NCBI GenBank assembly: GCA_019055375.1 | Contig: JAHQIW010002308.1 | Location: 372,001-436,000, forward strand | Length of the DNA stretch: 64,000 bases | From: Parelaphostrongylus tenuis | Taxonomy: Eukaryota > Nematoda > Chromadorea > Rhabditida > Metastrongylidae | Direction of reading: 5' to 3' | Shown: positions 13,400 to 25,427 of the stretch, in pieces | Layout: each line of letters starts with the position of its first letter | Position numbering within the stretch: the stretch's first letter is position 1 | The notes under the pieces: generated by a model | Seen by the model: only the letters and a program-made list of their open reading frames with translations | Told to the model about the DNA's origin: nothing | Database searches by the model: none | Translations under genes and position numbers: made by a program

Positions 13400-13498
13400 T
13401 GTTGGATAGCATCAAAACGAACCCTTTTTGAGCAGAGAGTCGAGTTGATGAAATTTGTGAAATTACGTAGCAAAGTGGAGACTTCGAATCAGTGCTGA
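13400..13498 (+). CDS. Hypothetical short terminal exon
   Basis: After the acceptor CTATTTCAG the frame reads CWIASKRTLFEQRVELMKFV and KLRSKVETSNQC before TGA. It does not join in phase to the donor at 13102, so if real it belongs to another transcript form or gene. Confidence 0.25.
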   Translation, partial: CWIASKRTLFEQRVELMKFVKLRSKVETSNQC

Positions 13499-13499
13499 A

Positions 13500-16400
13500 C
13501 CTAGCCCACTGTCATTCTCTCCAGTACGGATATCCGAGATGTTCTTCGATAGGTGTTTCACGAGCATTCTCCTATTCTTCAAATCAAAAGTCTTGAATGT
13601 AGCTCTCTGAGTAGACCATACCTCATTTCATGAAGGGCCCCTCTACCGAATGACATAGAATCTATATCTGTACCTATGCTCCATCCATAAATGGCTTTCC
13701 GGAGTACCACCTGCCCACATCGCAACCTTCGTTGGCCTTGAAAAAACTTTTGAAAATCTAAGGCGATAGTCGCTTTACCAGTATCTCTCAACCGCAAAGT
13801 CAAATGAGTTCGGCCAGGATCATAACATCTCGCCATCATCTTACTGAACAATGATGTCTACCAATAAGGTGGCCGAAAGCTTATAAGGATAAACATTGAT
13901 CAACTTTCCATCAGGTCTTCATGCTATCAATGATATCATTATGTCCCACTGAATCAGAGATTGCGCTCGAAGAGCACGACACAACCTTGAGAATGGTAAG
14001 TGTGCTAATGGTGAACACCGGGGAAACCTCAGTTCATGGGGATCCGCAAATAATTCAGAGCAAATAAAAATGTACAATCATTCACTACAGAGACCATAAA
14101 CCCGTGTGCACTTGTATGAACGTAAACACACCAAATGACAGGAATGAAAAGGAGATGAACAAGAGGAGCAGAGTTGCCTGCTTTCAGGCTCTATGAACAA
14201 CCACGCGTCAACTGTAAAAACCAGCACTCACTACTTACATCTGCTCTACTGAAAAACTCTTCAAGCGCTCAACTGGGCACCAAAATTGAATAACACTAGA
14301 GCATCGAAATCTTCAAAAAAAACTTTTGTCATGCAGATCGAAGTCACTGTACATTAAGAAATATAAGTGTTCATATGTTGAGAAATCTTCATGAGGACAC
14401 TTAAATAGGCTTATGGAGGTGATGCAAGTATTTCTTGAGGTGACCGTTGAACGATAGATGAATCGCTCTATGTATTTCGTCAGCGATACGTTACGAAAGA
14501 GTGAAACAGTAATTGAAGGTGTTTGAATCTACACTGCTCATCAAGACGAGTTTTTCAAGTATAAAGAACAGGCTATAAAGATGGAAAGTTCTAGAGAGGG
14601 CGTGAATTTGTCGCTGGAGAGTGTGAATGTATCGAGATTCGATGTCACTACTGAGTGAAGGTAACGCTTAACAAACAGATTGGCTTGGTGAAGTACTATT
14701 TGTGTAGTCAGAGAGCAAAATACCTAAGAGTGCCTACTAACAACACGGGGCCAAGGTCTGTTCATCTGAAAACTAAAAACATATTCATTACAGGTCATCA
14801 AACACATTTCTATCTACGTTGTTTTAAGCTAGATTCTTTGGATAATAGTCTGTGTTTCTAAGCATAACCTTCAGAATACTCAAACTGATTGTTCTCAAAA
14901 GCTTAGATTTTTTTTTCAAATGTTTAGATTGTTCAAGAGCAGTGAAACATTTTTAGACTGCTCATTTGCTCAACTAATGTCAGGTGGACTAGCAGTAACT
15001 AGAACAATACATGTATCTGGCAATAACACAGAGAATTGTACCAAAACAATCTGAGTACGAATGTAAAGAACCATTCATTTATTCCAGCCTTCAGATTGTC
15101 TTTCAGCACCATCTAGAGATTATAATTGAACTACGAAGCAAATTGTGTCTGATTTCGAAGAACATTAGCATTATATTCACTTCTTTATCCCCACTCATTG
15201 TCCGCTTGTGAATCAGAAATTTCAACAGAGTTCATTCCTCCTTTCGAAATTCCTTGGAATAAAACGATTGCTTGCATTGAGTATATTATCGATTCTCACA
15301 ATTTTTTAGCTTCTTTAAACATGATATAGGGTCATCTGCTAGCCAGTACACATTCTCACGATCTGGGTCCATTACGCAATCGTGAGATGGCACGCTCATC
15401 AAGACAACATCAAATATCAGGACTCGTTAGTTCAATCGAGCGCCTTTGGCAAACTACACGCACTTCGGCTACAAAAAACCGAGGTGCATTGGCAAGCCTG
15501 TACGAGTTCATAGGCCAAATATGCATTAATCTACATCTACAATGCTTAATATCATCAATGTTCTGCGCATTCTCGGTGTCAGACACATTATCTTTTACAC
15601 TTGGGGTGAATCATATAAGTTGGTAAGACTTTATCTTAAATGGACTATCCTTATCTCAGGACCTTTTACCTAGGTTAATATTCTTGGAGGCAAAGTTACT
15701 AGACTAAGCAAAAGGGGCACATAACACTGTTGGAACTAAGCAAATTGCTGTTACGTGATGGCCACCTATTGTGTTTGATTCATTAGAAGATCCATCGTTC
15801 AGTGATCAGCGGTTTGAACACGGTACCCCTTTAGCTTCATTTAGCTTCAGAAGCTCTATGTTACACTATCTCGTTCTCTCCACTCGTGAGCTTCTGATGT
15901 GTTTATTTGGGGGTCTATGAATTCCGAACTATGGCTTTTGAATAAACACACTCATGCTGATCATTTCGCAAACCCTATCGCCTACCTGTTTCGCGTGAAA
16001 CTTTATTGTTGTTCATTATTTCCGAGCACAATAGTGTTCTGAACGCTTGAATGTCTCGCTCTCGCGAACAATGGTGCGGGCTGTGGTATGTTTGCTATGC
16101 TATTCAACTTAATTATACCACAGAACACTTTTCTTTGAAGACCCAAGAAGTCTGTTCGAGAATAATCGCAAGTATCGAGCACAAGCCTTTGTTGATCCTT
16201 GTCGAAGGAAGAAGGTTTACCACTCCTAGTCCAAGTATTTTTACGGATAGCAGAAAATTTTGGTGTCGCTTTGCTCTCTGCGGTCTTCCATATGAAAAGG
16301 CGATAGACCGCCTGACACTAGATCCTCCATTAACAATTTGGTCCGTTTGTCGAAAAAGAAAAAAATGCCACGTAGCAGCAAGTGAATAGAAGACAAAATA

Positions 16401-17750
16401 TGCCTTTTGCACATTTATTAAGGCGGAAAAAAAATTTCTCGTAGTATGGAAATCATTCAGAGTGACTTTCTCTCATTGTTCAAAGATATATCACAATAAT
16501 TTTCAAGTTCTGCGTAAAGAAATCTGTATTTTGACAGGAACGTCCATGAATGAAACAGATTCGTGCAATCATTGTTAAGCCGATGCCGTTATAACTCAGC
16601 ATTTAAGATTCTCGTCTCCAAGTTCAAAGTGGTTGCCACTGTTAAACCAGCTGGAGATTGCCGTGGGGAAAAAACCTAAAGGGAAATTTGTTTCCAAGGA
16701 CCTGTGAGAACGAGTATCGTTTGAGATAAATGTCAACACCAATCGAAATTTCTAATGAGATTCGAAGGCAGGTTCCTGTAAAGTAAGATTTTCCCGCTTT
16801 TGCTGGTATAGTTTGTAAGTAGGCGACGAAGAGGGGCGGGCAAGGTGGCCGCAAATGTTGCCCTCGGACGGACCGATCGCTCACATTCTTCGCTTCGTTC
16901 TCCGACAAACTCGGTCTTTCACCTCATTACGGGAAGTTTCCTACCGATCCAATCTCTCTATGAGTCAGTCAAATTTGCTGTTCTTTTTCAGTGCGTTTTT
17001 CTTGATCGTCTTTTTTCACTGTGTGCACTCCACAGATTTCTTCTAGATTATTCTAATTCTGAAATTCATTAAAAAAATGCGAATTCCGATATATTTTGGT
17101 GGCGAAGATTTTGAAGGTCCAAGGGGTTAGCTTTATTAGCACGATCGAATCAGGGGTGGAAGGGGGGGGGGGGGAGGCTGACTCAGGCAGTTTGTGATGG
17201 AATTTTGGCTTGGATGACTCAATCGATTGGTTGCAGTCGTTTAAGCGAGTTCCAGGAATGTCATCTCTAAGAAGGAAACTTCAACAGCATTGCACTTGGA
17301 GTCTTTTTATCAGCGTACTGGACTCAAAATCATCGTGGGAAAAACTTGTTCATGGACTCTGGAAATATAGCCGCCGATCGATCGCCGCTCTCGACATCGC
17401 CGCATGTCTATCGTGGGATTCGCTCGGAAGAGAAATCGCCTTGGACTCAGGTCAAACGAGCAGAGGGCTTGCCCTGACTAAGCTTCTATTGGCCCTTAAA
17501 TAGTGGAGAATGTTAATGTACTCTAGTTCGTGAGTACTCAAAAAGAAACGGAGGCACTGTTCAGATCTCGAGTTGGTAGATTGTTCTCAATTTTTGACAT
17601 GAAATGCTTTCCCGTACTAAAATACCATTTATTACTCTCATGTAGACTTTTCTTCTACTTCTTTCGCCAACTCCTAACTACGAAGAAATCATTCCTTAGT
17701 AGGTACGTCCATCACCTAAGCAGAAGTAAAGAATCCTGCTTTTTCATTAA
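13500..17750. other. Gene-poor region
   Basis: Overlapping open frames on both strands at 16051-16412, one at 17210-17503 and one on the minus strand at 13579-13851 lack domains or convincing splice context. A run of 14 G occurs at 17161-17175. Confidence 0.35.
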
Positions 17751-17752
17751 AC

Positions 17753-18109
17753 TGGTGCAAAAGTACTGGCGGTTCATGCTTTGCTGGAATTTACCGTTTT
17801 ACCTTGCAATAAATTCTCACTCACATAAATGCAGTCTTGTTATATATCATTTCAATGCACATTTCTTGGTCTGTTTTTTTTTTGCTAATGATCTTCTATT
17901 TGTTGTTTATTTTGTATCTATTCTAGATTATAGAAAGAATGTAGAGGGACCGATTTTCCATGCTTCAGGAATAAGCGAGCTTATTTTTTCATTGGTAGAA
18001 ATTTGTTGATTGCAGTGATTCCTATTTTGATTAATGCACATCCATTTGAACCTAGGTATGATTGTTCGAAAATTCACGCCCTGGAATCGCCATTACTTTT
18101 GCACAAACC
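17753..18109. mobile_element. MITE-like element with GTGCAAAAGTA terminal inverted repeats
   Basis: The left arm has GGTGCAAAAGTACTGGCGG and the right arm has, in reverse complement, TTGTGCAAAAGTAATGGCG, about 357 bases apart. Terminal GTGCAAAAGTAATGGCG repeats are common at non-autonomous mariner/Tc1-type elements. The element overlaps a 159-codon open frame (17530-18009, hydrophobic, no recognisable domain), which I therefore do not call as a gene. Confidence 0.55.
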
Positions 18110-18870
18110 TAGAATTTTGATTGACAGTTATGCCACTTGTTCATAGGTGAAGTACATTTGTCTACACTGTAACGAATAGTTAAAATGCAGGGGAATTTCT
18201 TCAGCAAGTATTGATCACCATAATATTGCATTATTCACACTTTTCAATGTAGCCGTAAAGTTTAGAGCTTAGAAAAGTTGCCGCAACAAGTGTCTCTCAT
18301 TGTGATTTATGACTTCCTGGTTCAATCTTAAGTCTATCCTGCAGCAATGCGTAAAATTTGAGCCTTCTTGATCTTGTAGAAAAGCATACTGGTGAAAGTC
18401 ATATCTCCAGACAGTCAGACTAATTAACTTTATATCGTATCCAGGAAGAAACTCCCTTTTAAACATATTATAAAATTTATGTAATTTGAAGGGCACTCTT
18501 GTTCTTAGCAATTCGATGATTCTAAGGCGCTTGAGATTGTGAGCTGAACCGGTTCAACCATCTGCCTAATCTGCCCAACCTTACCCGTGACCGAACATAC
18601 ACCGTTTAGTGGAGCGTTTAGTAACGCTCGGCAGCTGACTCACATCCGTACTTTGGGTAGCATTTGGTCAGTACAAATACCAACCAGAATGACCTGCTTT
18701 TGTTCCGAAAAAAGACGATTTATCTCATGTCTAGTTCTCGCTAGCTGGAATCTTGCGGTCGTTACCTAATTTTTCACTCATATTCTGACAAGGTTCTCAA
18801 CTTTCTTTGGTGTCAAAACACTCTTGTCATTACCACTATGTTGGACGGATTGCTTGTTTTATCGTTCAAG

Positions 18871-19043
18871 TCTACTTTGTTGTCAAGTTTTTGAATGGAA
18901 ACGATTATGGACTTAAATTCAATCTGAACGTTAGAACTGAGACCGGAATTTTGGACCACGAGAAGATGGAAACCGTCGTTGTGAAGTCGCTTGAAGAACC
19001 CGACGCGAATCTGACTGAGACTTCTTTGGCGTTTCCAAATTAG
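18871..19043 (+). CDS. Hypothetical terminal exon
   Basis: After TTATCGTTCAAG the frame reads YFVVKFLNGNDYGLKFNLNV, then RTETGILDHEKMETVVVKSL and ends LTETSLAFPN before TAG. Alternating polar and hydrophobic residues suggest beta strands. The upstream exon was not found with confidence; the open sequence 18587-18769 is a possible but unsupported partner. Confidence 0.35.
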
Positions 19044-19049
19044 CCTACT

Positions 19050-22000
19050 CGCTCACCAGAAACCAGCTGGCGATTCGTATCAGTTGATCCCACTGGAGAG
19101 TGGTTCTTGTTTACTCCTCCTTTATAAAGTTATTAAGCGGAAATACCGCTATTTTTTCTTCTCTTGACTATCAGTGTATCTACTTACAGATAATCAGTAT
19201 GATTGTTCGTACGAAGTGAGTCATATGAGCCGGTTCGTGTTTCTCACACCAGCTGGCCGATCCATCCGTGAGCAATAGCCAGCTTCTGTCTTAAACAATA
19301 GCCGGCTGTGTACCCTCGCATCACAAGGACTCGTGCTTTTCAGCTGGCAACCAAGGGCTGTTTCCCATAGAATTTGGGCAGTGTTGTGCTAAACAGCTAT
19401 CCACTGCCTCAACTAAAAAAGTATCTTGGCAAAGAGTGACGCTCACAGCAGTTCCATTTGTCTACAGACGCTACTTGGAGCTCGGCTGCAACTTCCACCT
19501 CTCTCGGCTTTAGATCATCCTGCTCTCAGCTTACTTGTAATTCATGTCGTTGTATAATGCCTATGTGAATAGTTACTGCTCCCTACAATGTGTAGCTTCT
19601 TTCAGTCATCTAGAGATCTGGTGTTCAGGGCATCTTACACTTAAGCCCACATCTAGTACATCATTATGAACTGCTAACATTGCGTTGCATGTCGTGAATG
19701 CTGTTTCTTTGATTGCAATTATGTTGTAAGTGTTATTTGTTATAGGATGTTCGTCACGGCGATGAATATGGTTCGTTGGTCTCAGGTCGACACTGTTCTT
19801 CATCTAACATCTAGTAAAAGACTTGCGTGGCAGGAATTATCAATGAAATCTAGTGACCTTACGGCACACAAACACTAACTCGCAATAGGCACTAATGCGT
19901 AACTACTCTAGTACAATCACCAGTAAAGCTAAACCAATTCTAAGCACTCACCACTAAGAAACCAATGCACGCTTCTTGTTATACCATACTTAGGCTCATC
20001 ATTCTAAGCTACATTAAAATCTCTAGGGGATGGTCCATATATTTTTGCTAATCAATTTTTTTATTTATCTGCTTAATCACGCGACCACACATCACATATC
20101 ATTCGAATCCAAAATTTCTTTCATTAGACTCGTTTTTTCGCATCCTTCATGCTGACACTAGATGACTGCATTCTGCACGAATTTCGCCGTATATCGGTCA
20201 AGTGAATTCACCCTAGAGCCAGAAACGGCTGTTTTACGACGATTTCTGATCCTCACTTTAGGCAGTCATCAGATTTTATGGATCAGAAAGGAGTGTGCAC
20301 GGACAAATCTGCTACTTCTTTGTCAACCCCGCGAAACTGAGTGAATTATTTATCTCAATGAGCAGTGGGACCAGCAACCTACATGTTCTAGTATGTGTGA
20401 GTCCGTGTCTAGATGTGAAAATTAAGTGAATATAAGAGATACTATAAAACTTTTCATATGTTCTAAATCATGCTTATTGTTCTTTATTGAAATCTTGCTA
20501 TTCCTTGCCTTGGAAGTCATCTAATGGTCTCGGTTCTGTCACCAATGCTGGTTAATCGCCTTCGTGACATCTACTACCACTTTGTGTTTCTCTCGGCTTT
20601 CTATCCTTTCTACCTGCCACAGTTTTTTCCTGTATTCTTGGTCATCACTACTTCATTTATTCATTGAGTCAATCACTGTGAATGCAGGTAATAAAGGTGC
20701 GGACATGGAGAGAATTTGCCGATGCTGAGTGGTTTTAGTAACATCTATGCTCGCCTCAGTCGCTTTGCCTTTACAAATCAAAACCTCAGGCGATCAGTAT
20801 ACGAATAGCTTAATATAATGTGGCCAGAAATGTTTATGTAGCCGCTCTATAAGCAGTCGTATGATGTTAAAACTATATATCTGATAACGCTGAGTGATAC
20901 GCATATTTCCGAATTTCGAGCGGGAGTTGAACACACGTCCTCCCGCCCGTGGTTCAAAGTTTTGCGCATATTCAACATTATTGAATATGTTCCGCCAGTC
21001 GTTCGTTCACAAAAGAGCCGATTGGCATCCATCACACACGTGTGCAGTGCGAACATTCCGAACCTCAGTGGATGGAAGGCTTGTTTATTTGAAGATATTC
21101 GTAAAATCGGCAGCATGAGTCCCACTAAATATTTCAGTGCTAAAGAAAATTCCTTTCACTTCGTTTTCAATTTATACGCAGCACAGAATAATCCGAGTTA
21201 ATCAGCTATGATTAGTTAGTGGCTTCTGAGTACGTCTTCAGTCATGAAATACTATATTGCCCCTATATTTGAGGCTCTAAGCACATAACTATGCTGATAT
21301 TTTCAGTGAGTAGTTAGTTTCTGATGTTTTTTGTGTTTGTTTAGTCAGTCTTAATCATCAAAGTCTTAAGAAAGATGCCATTCTATGCTCAAGATTCTTG
21401 TGGACTGCAAGCTGGATTGCACAAATTTGAAAAAGTTCGTATTAGAGCAGCATTGACACCTTTCTTTCCTCAAATTTTAGTCCTACATCTATAGAAATAT
21501 CGAGTTTCTAAGAATGATGAAGATGCACTAGGAAGTCCTATTTTTCTGTCGCAATCTGGCAGTTCTCTCACATAGTTAGGCCATGAAAAGAATCTGGAAT
21601 ATGGAAAAATTTCTACATATTCTGTGTGTTTTCCTCATACGTGACAATCACTAAACGATACGATAGACTCTACCCTTGGGAGTATTTTTAGTATTGTGAG
21701 ATATGGTGATTAATCAGAGGAGGATTGCTGCCAGTGTAAAGACTACGTTTTATACGAAAATGTTTTTGGTCGTTGATTATTGCTGCCACCTACATGATTT
21801 ATTTACATTTTGTTACAACCACCTTAATAGTTTTTAATTTCCCTATTTATCTTTCAACATACTTTGAAAACTCACTCACAATTTTTTTCATTCGGTTCAA
21901 ATATATATATTGTTTATTGAAATTTAAAACTAACTCTCACGATGACAGTAATCTTTTCATTCGTCATTATAATGTCAAAAGTGTGGTGGCTATATAGATT

Positions 22001-22090
22001 TGTTATATATCATATCTTTCTTCTAAGGTGAAGTTCTCGTGAGAAACTCTGACCATTAAATAGGCAGTTGCTGTGCCTTTGACAACTTGT
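19050..22090. other. Gene-poor region
   Basis: A minus-strand frame at 19803-19606 contains YNIIAIKET, faintly like the start of a LINE endonuclease (YD-I-A-QET type), but the flanks do not continue the domain. No other feature seen. Confidence 0.3.
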
Positions 22091-22094
22091 GTGA

Positions 22095-22300
22095 CCAGAT
22101 CGCTAATGGTTTCTGTCCACCGGTTTCCGTTAAGACACATCATGTGAATGATCCATCTGGACATCCTCACGTACACAACGGCGTATTTAGTCTGTTATCG
22201 TCGAAATAGGTCGCCTTTTCGCATTTCTTTGTCGGTAGCCTTGTATCGGATACTGGTACTATGCCTTCTGCAGCCACACGCCATAAAACTGAGTGCTCTT
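22095..22300 (-). pseudogene. Degraded RTE-like C-terminal domain relic
   Basis: The complement at about 22170-22100 reads MSRWIIHMMCLNGNRWTET, lining up with the RWAGHVMRFNDNRWTRA block of the copies at 32.6 kb and 37.9 kb. Flanking sequence is full of stops, so this is an old, more diverged insertion. Boundaries are approximate and similarity may extend to about 22460. Confidence 0.5.
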
Positions 22301-22617
22301 CAATTCCCTTACCTGTAAGGTTTTAAGGTTCAATTTAGGCAACTGTGGATTCACGAAGAATTTGTAGGGTCCAAAATTGGGTACGAGAAGAATTGCTTTG
22401 TATCCTGTTCTCAATATTCTCGATGTCATCCTTCTGAGATTTTCACGCTCCTTGTTTCCTCGTACTTTTCATTTTCTCTGCTTTGGAACTATGTCAGTCG
22501 TTTATCATGTCAATTTATTGACCAAGGCCCATATAGTAGAAATAGTCAGGGATAGTCACGAATATTCTTTTCATTCTCTATAATGATACCAGAGACAAAT
22601 TATCTTGCTTGATGTTA

Positions 22618-22727
22618 TAGTATACCCAATATGTGGATATATGTCTTTCCGGAAAGAGTGAGATCTGGGTTCGAATCTCGGCTGACGCAAACGTTTTTTG
22701 CACAGCACTCCACATATTGGGTATAGC
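22618..22727 (+). repeat. SINE fragment bounded by a 16-bp inverted repeat
   Basis: TATACCCAATATGTGGA at the left and TCCACATATTGGGTATA at the right enclose a B-box segment (GGGTTCGAATCTCGGCTGAC) and the TTTTGCACAGCACTC tail. The A-box half is missing. The inverted ends suggest fusion of a 5' domain start with a tail end that can carry the same ACCCAAT word. Confidence 0.55.
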
Positions 22728-23096
22728 AAGTGGCAGTCAAAATAGAAAGAATTTAGACTGATTATCTTGCTTGATTTGTTCAAATTCAACAGAATACCGT
22801 TACGCTGACTTTTCTTGTCCCATTTCAATTTTCGCATTATGTCATCAAAGGTAATTAGTATCTTTGTCATCGACACCTGCGGTCTCGTTAAGTCAATGAT
22901 AATCTTGTTGTAAACTAAGGAAACTTTTGTTACAAACGTGTGATGGGCTCAGCAAGGGCCTTACATACCAAGCGGGAAAGTCGTAGATGCCCGAAACTTC
23001 TACGATGTTTAGCTGTTACATTTTGTAACAGCTCGAAAGACCAACCTTGTTTGAACCTCAGCATACTAATATTATAGAACTGTGAAATGAGAAGAA

Positions 23097-23291
23097 TAGC
23101 TTAAGAACTAATCTTTATTCGAAGCTTCACAAAGTTGGTATATTTTTCCCGACCGATTGTCCTTCTCTTCGGTCTACGGGTCTTCTTGGGTGCTTGTGGC
23201 TGGCGTTTTGGCAAATACGCCTCCTTCAGAGCCATGTAATCTGGTCCAGGAACTTTCGTGAAGCTTTGCATAACGATTAGTTCTTAAGCTA
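23097..23291. mobile_element. MITE-like inverted-repeat element, 195 bp
   Basis: Arms of about 41 bases at 23097-23137 and 23251-23291 are near-perfect reverse complements, starting TAGCTTAAGAACTAATC. The interior is about 113 bases. On the minus strand it holds a 57-codon open frame (from the ATG near 23271) rich in Lys, Arg and Pro (KRQPQAPKKTRRPKRR), which may be chance or a captured sequence. Confidence 0.6.
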
Positions 23292-23689
23292 TGCTTCTGC
23301 GATGCTTCTGCCTTTCTCAGCAAGTTGATGAAAATGAAACACAGCAGCCTCTCTTACTATTATGGGTTTTGTTATTGTTTGCATGCAGTTCATGATAAGA
23401 AACTTTCATAAGATCGAGCTTGCTTGTTTGGCTGTCTTCTCACGTTAGATCGCTTGTCTGTAGACAAAAAAAACCTCGAATATGCCAGGTGTTAGTCAGT
23501 TGGGTCTTCTTTTTCGGCATTGTTTTATCGATCTGTCATTAACTGGAACCTTGCCTTCTGACAGATAGAAAGTGAAGTCACCCTATCAATTTAGCAGTTT
23601 CGTTGAACAGCCTCTCAATAAATCTCTCACTCAAAACTTCTTCAGCCTTACATAATCTCAGCCTTTGGTAAAAGTGTTCTATGTGGCAC

Positions 23690-24120
23690 TTATTTTCCTC
23701 ATCAACGTTGTCTACGTTTCGGCGGTTTCGTCTGCTTCATTAGAGCCACACGCCACGACCGACGCCGTACGTAGGTTGCCTTGCTGGTATTAAGGACGGG
23801 AAAACTTTGTTACGGTGTAAATGTTGTAACCACCGAAACAAACGTAAGCGATCAACGTACCGACCTCGAAGTGGCTTAAAATACTCTCCTTAGCAATATT
23901 AAATGTTTATAACGAGATTTTATGAACCAACCGCATGTAAGGAGCATTGCCTGAACAGTAACCGTACGCCATCGCTAGGATTCTTTTGCCATAATGACGT
24001 ATCCTCGTTCCTACTACCAGTAGACACCACTGGAACGTACGTGAGCCCCTGACGTACTAACCTCGAAATGGCTTAAAGCATTCTTGCGGACAATATCGAA
24101 TGTTTATAACGAGAAACCAG
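23690..24120. repeat. Dispersed repeat with internal ~62 bp direct duplication
   Basis: The block 23857-23918 (CGTACCGACCTCGAAGTGGC to GTTTATAACGAGA) recurs at 24053-24115 (CGTACTAACCTCGAAATGGC to GTTTATAACGAGA), 196 bases later. The upstream part (CATTAGAGCCACACGCC) resembles the terminal repeat of the intron 13 element at 39627, and AACCTCGAA also recurs at 39923. No coding sequence is recognised. Confidence 0.55.
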
Positions 24121-24406
24121 TCGCATGTGGAGACTAATGTCATCAATAGTTTCACCCATGAAAGAGCTCATTGTGATGAAGTCGCGAGTCACTATGGAGT
24201 GTTTTTCCGTATTTTGAAACTCTTTTCAATCTGGAAAAGGATTACTGGATGAGACGACAGTCCAATTTTGCGTTAAGTTCTGAAGTAATTGCAAAGCCTT
24301 CGATTCACTTTTACACTGTGTACATTTCTGGCACTTCCTAGCAGGCGACTTCATGTCCAATATCTTGAGGAAGACTTTTGGTATCAACAGTATCTAGGAA
24401 ATCTTA

Positions 24407-24645
24407 ACACCCAATATCTGTCAGCGTGAATGGGTTCAATGTCGTTACCGACTACCCGGGCCAGACCATTGACGGCTGGCGGTTGACAGATAGATGCGCT
24501 GTGGCGTAGAAAGAGTGATGTGCAAAATGAGCGTGATAGTGCAACGGTTTAGAACACGCGTTTCCGGATAAAGTGAGATATGGGTTCGAGTCCCGCCTGA
24601 CGCGAAAGTTTTACACATCACTTTATACCACTAGGTATATCTACG
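24407..24645 (+). repeat. Composite tRNA-derived SINE, long form
   Basis: Three parts can be seen: a 5' domain starting ACCCAATATCTGTCAGCGTG, a tRNA-like core (GATAGTGCAACGGTTTAGAA as A-box region, GGGTTCGAGTCCCGCC as B box), and a tail beginning GACGCGAAAGTTTTACACATC. The same order recurs at 40466 and, inverted, at 45339. Confidence 0.75.
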
Positions 24646-24771
24646 AAGATTTTGGCTTGGATCCATGAAATTCCGTTGTCGTCTTGGTAAATTCAGGAGT
24701 CATGAACTTTTTCTTCATTTTACAAACCGTGGGCCTTGACATAAAGTTCTCCGGAACATTCTGAACCAGAT

Positions 24772-25065
24772 CTAGTCATTTGCATTACTAATGGCAATAC
24801 TGTTGAAGACCTGATGTTCTCTGTAGAATGTTAGAACATCATCATCTCGTAGAAAGCGTCTCATTTTAACTGATAGCTCTATTAATTTGCCTCGCAGATG
24901 GCAAAAATCTTTGAAGGTGCACAAAATGAAGGAAGTTACTTGACGACTTGTCGGTTGAGCTTCACAAACTAATATCTTCATTGATTGTGTGGCGTTTGAT
25001 CGAGCGTTATTCTTCGAAGAGATCGGATCATCTTCAATCACCAGTTCTAAGTACATACGCTGCAT
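24772..25065 (-). CDS. Hypothetical protein or exon
   Basis: ATG at 25065 to TAG at 24772, 97 residues: begins MQRMYLELVIEDDPISSKNN, middle FKDFCHLRGKLIELSVKMRR, end YREHQVFNSIAISNAND. Composition is protein-like. An in-frame possible donor (CAA|GTAACT) lies midway. It starts 135 bases from, and divergent to, the candidate at 25200. Confidence 0.3.
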   Translation of the reverse strand: MQRMYLELVIEDDPISSKNNARSNATQSMKILVCEAQPTSRQVTSFILCTFKDFCHLRGKLIELSVKMRRFLRDDDVLTFYREHQVFNSIAISNAND

Positions 25066-25199
25066 TTTTTTTATGAATTTCAGGACACTGTTAATTTTCT
25101 ATGATATTTACTCCTCGATTCGAATGAATGTTTAAATTGATCCGCTGCAGACTTACCTTCGAGAAGTATTGAAAGCATCACCTTTAATTTTTGCCCCAG

Positions 25200-25427
25200 A
25201 TGGTTGCCCGCCAAACATTGATGGGAATCCATAACCTTTTCTGTAATGAAGACTCACATTACCGATGGAACCTTTTCGAACCATCTACGCGCTATCTCTA
25301 TTGCGATGTCTCCAAACGTTCATATCTTGACGACGTTCTAAATCAAACAAGATTCGAACAAAATCTGTGCATACGGATTTCTTACGTTTTGCGTTCGGTA
25401 CGTCAATCGCCCGAAAAACATCTCTAG
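25200..25427 (+). CDS. Hypothetical protein or exon
   Basis: ATG directly follows TTTTTGCCCCAG, a good acceptor that could serve cis- or trans-splicing. The frame reads MVARQTLMGIHNLFCNEDSH, then LFEPSTRYLYCDVSKRSYLD and NQTRFEQNLCIRISYVLRS. It then either stops at TAG 25425-25427 or is spliced at TTCG|GTACGT (25397/25398). No family recognised. Confidence 0.35.
   Translation: MVARQTLMGIHNLFCNEDSHYRWNLFEPSTRYLYCDVSKRSYLDDVLNQTRFEQNLCIRISYVLRSVRQSPEKHL

Noticed and set aside
16051..16412. Overlapping 112- and 99-codon frames on opposite strands
   Set aside because: Neither shows a domain, signal peptide or supporting splice sites; overlap on both strands argues for chance.
17530..18009. 159-codon hydrophobic open frame
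   Set aside because: It begins without ATG and overlaps a MITE-like element whose terminal repeat is translated as part of it.
19606..19803. Possible LINE endonuclease start (YNIIAIKET)
   Set aside because: Only nine residues fit the family; neighbouring sequence does not continue the endonuclease domain.
23097..23291. 57-residue basic protein as a stand-alone gene
   Set aside because: The frame is built from a terminal inverted repeat and the interior of a MITE-like element.
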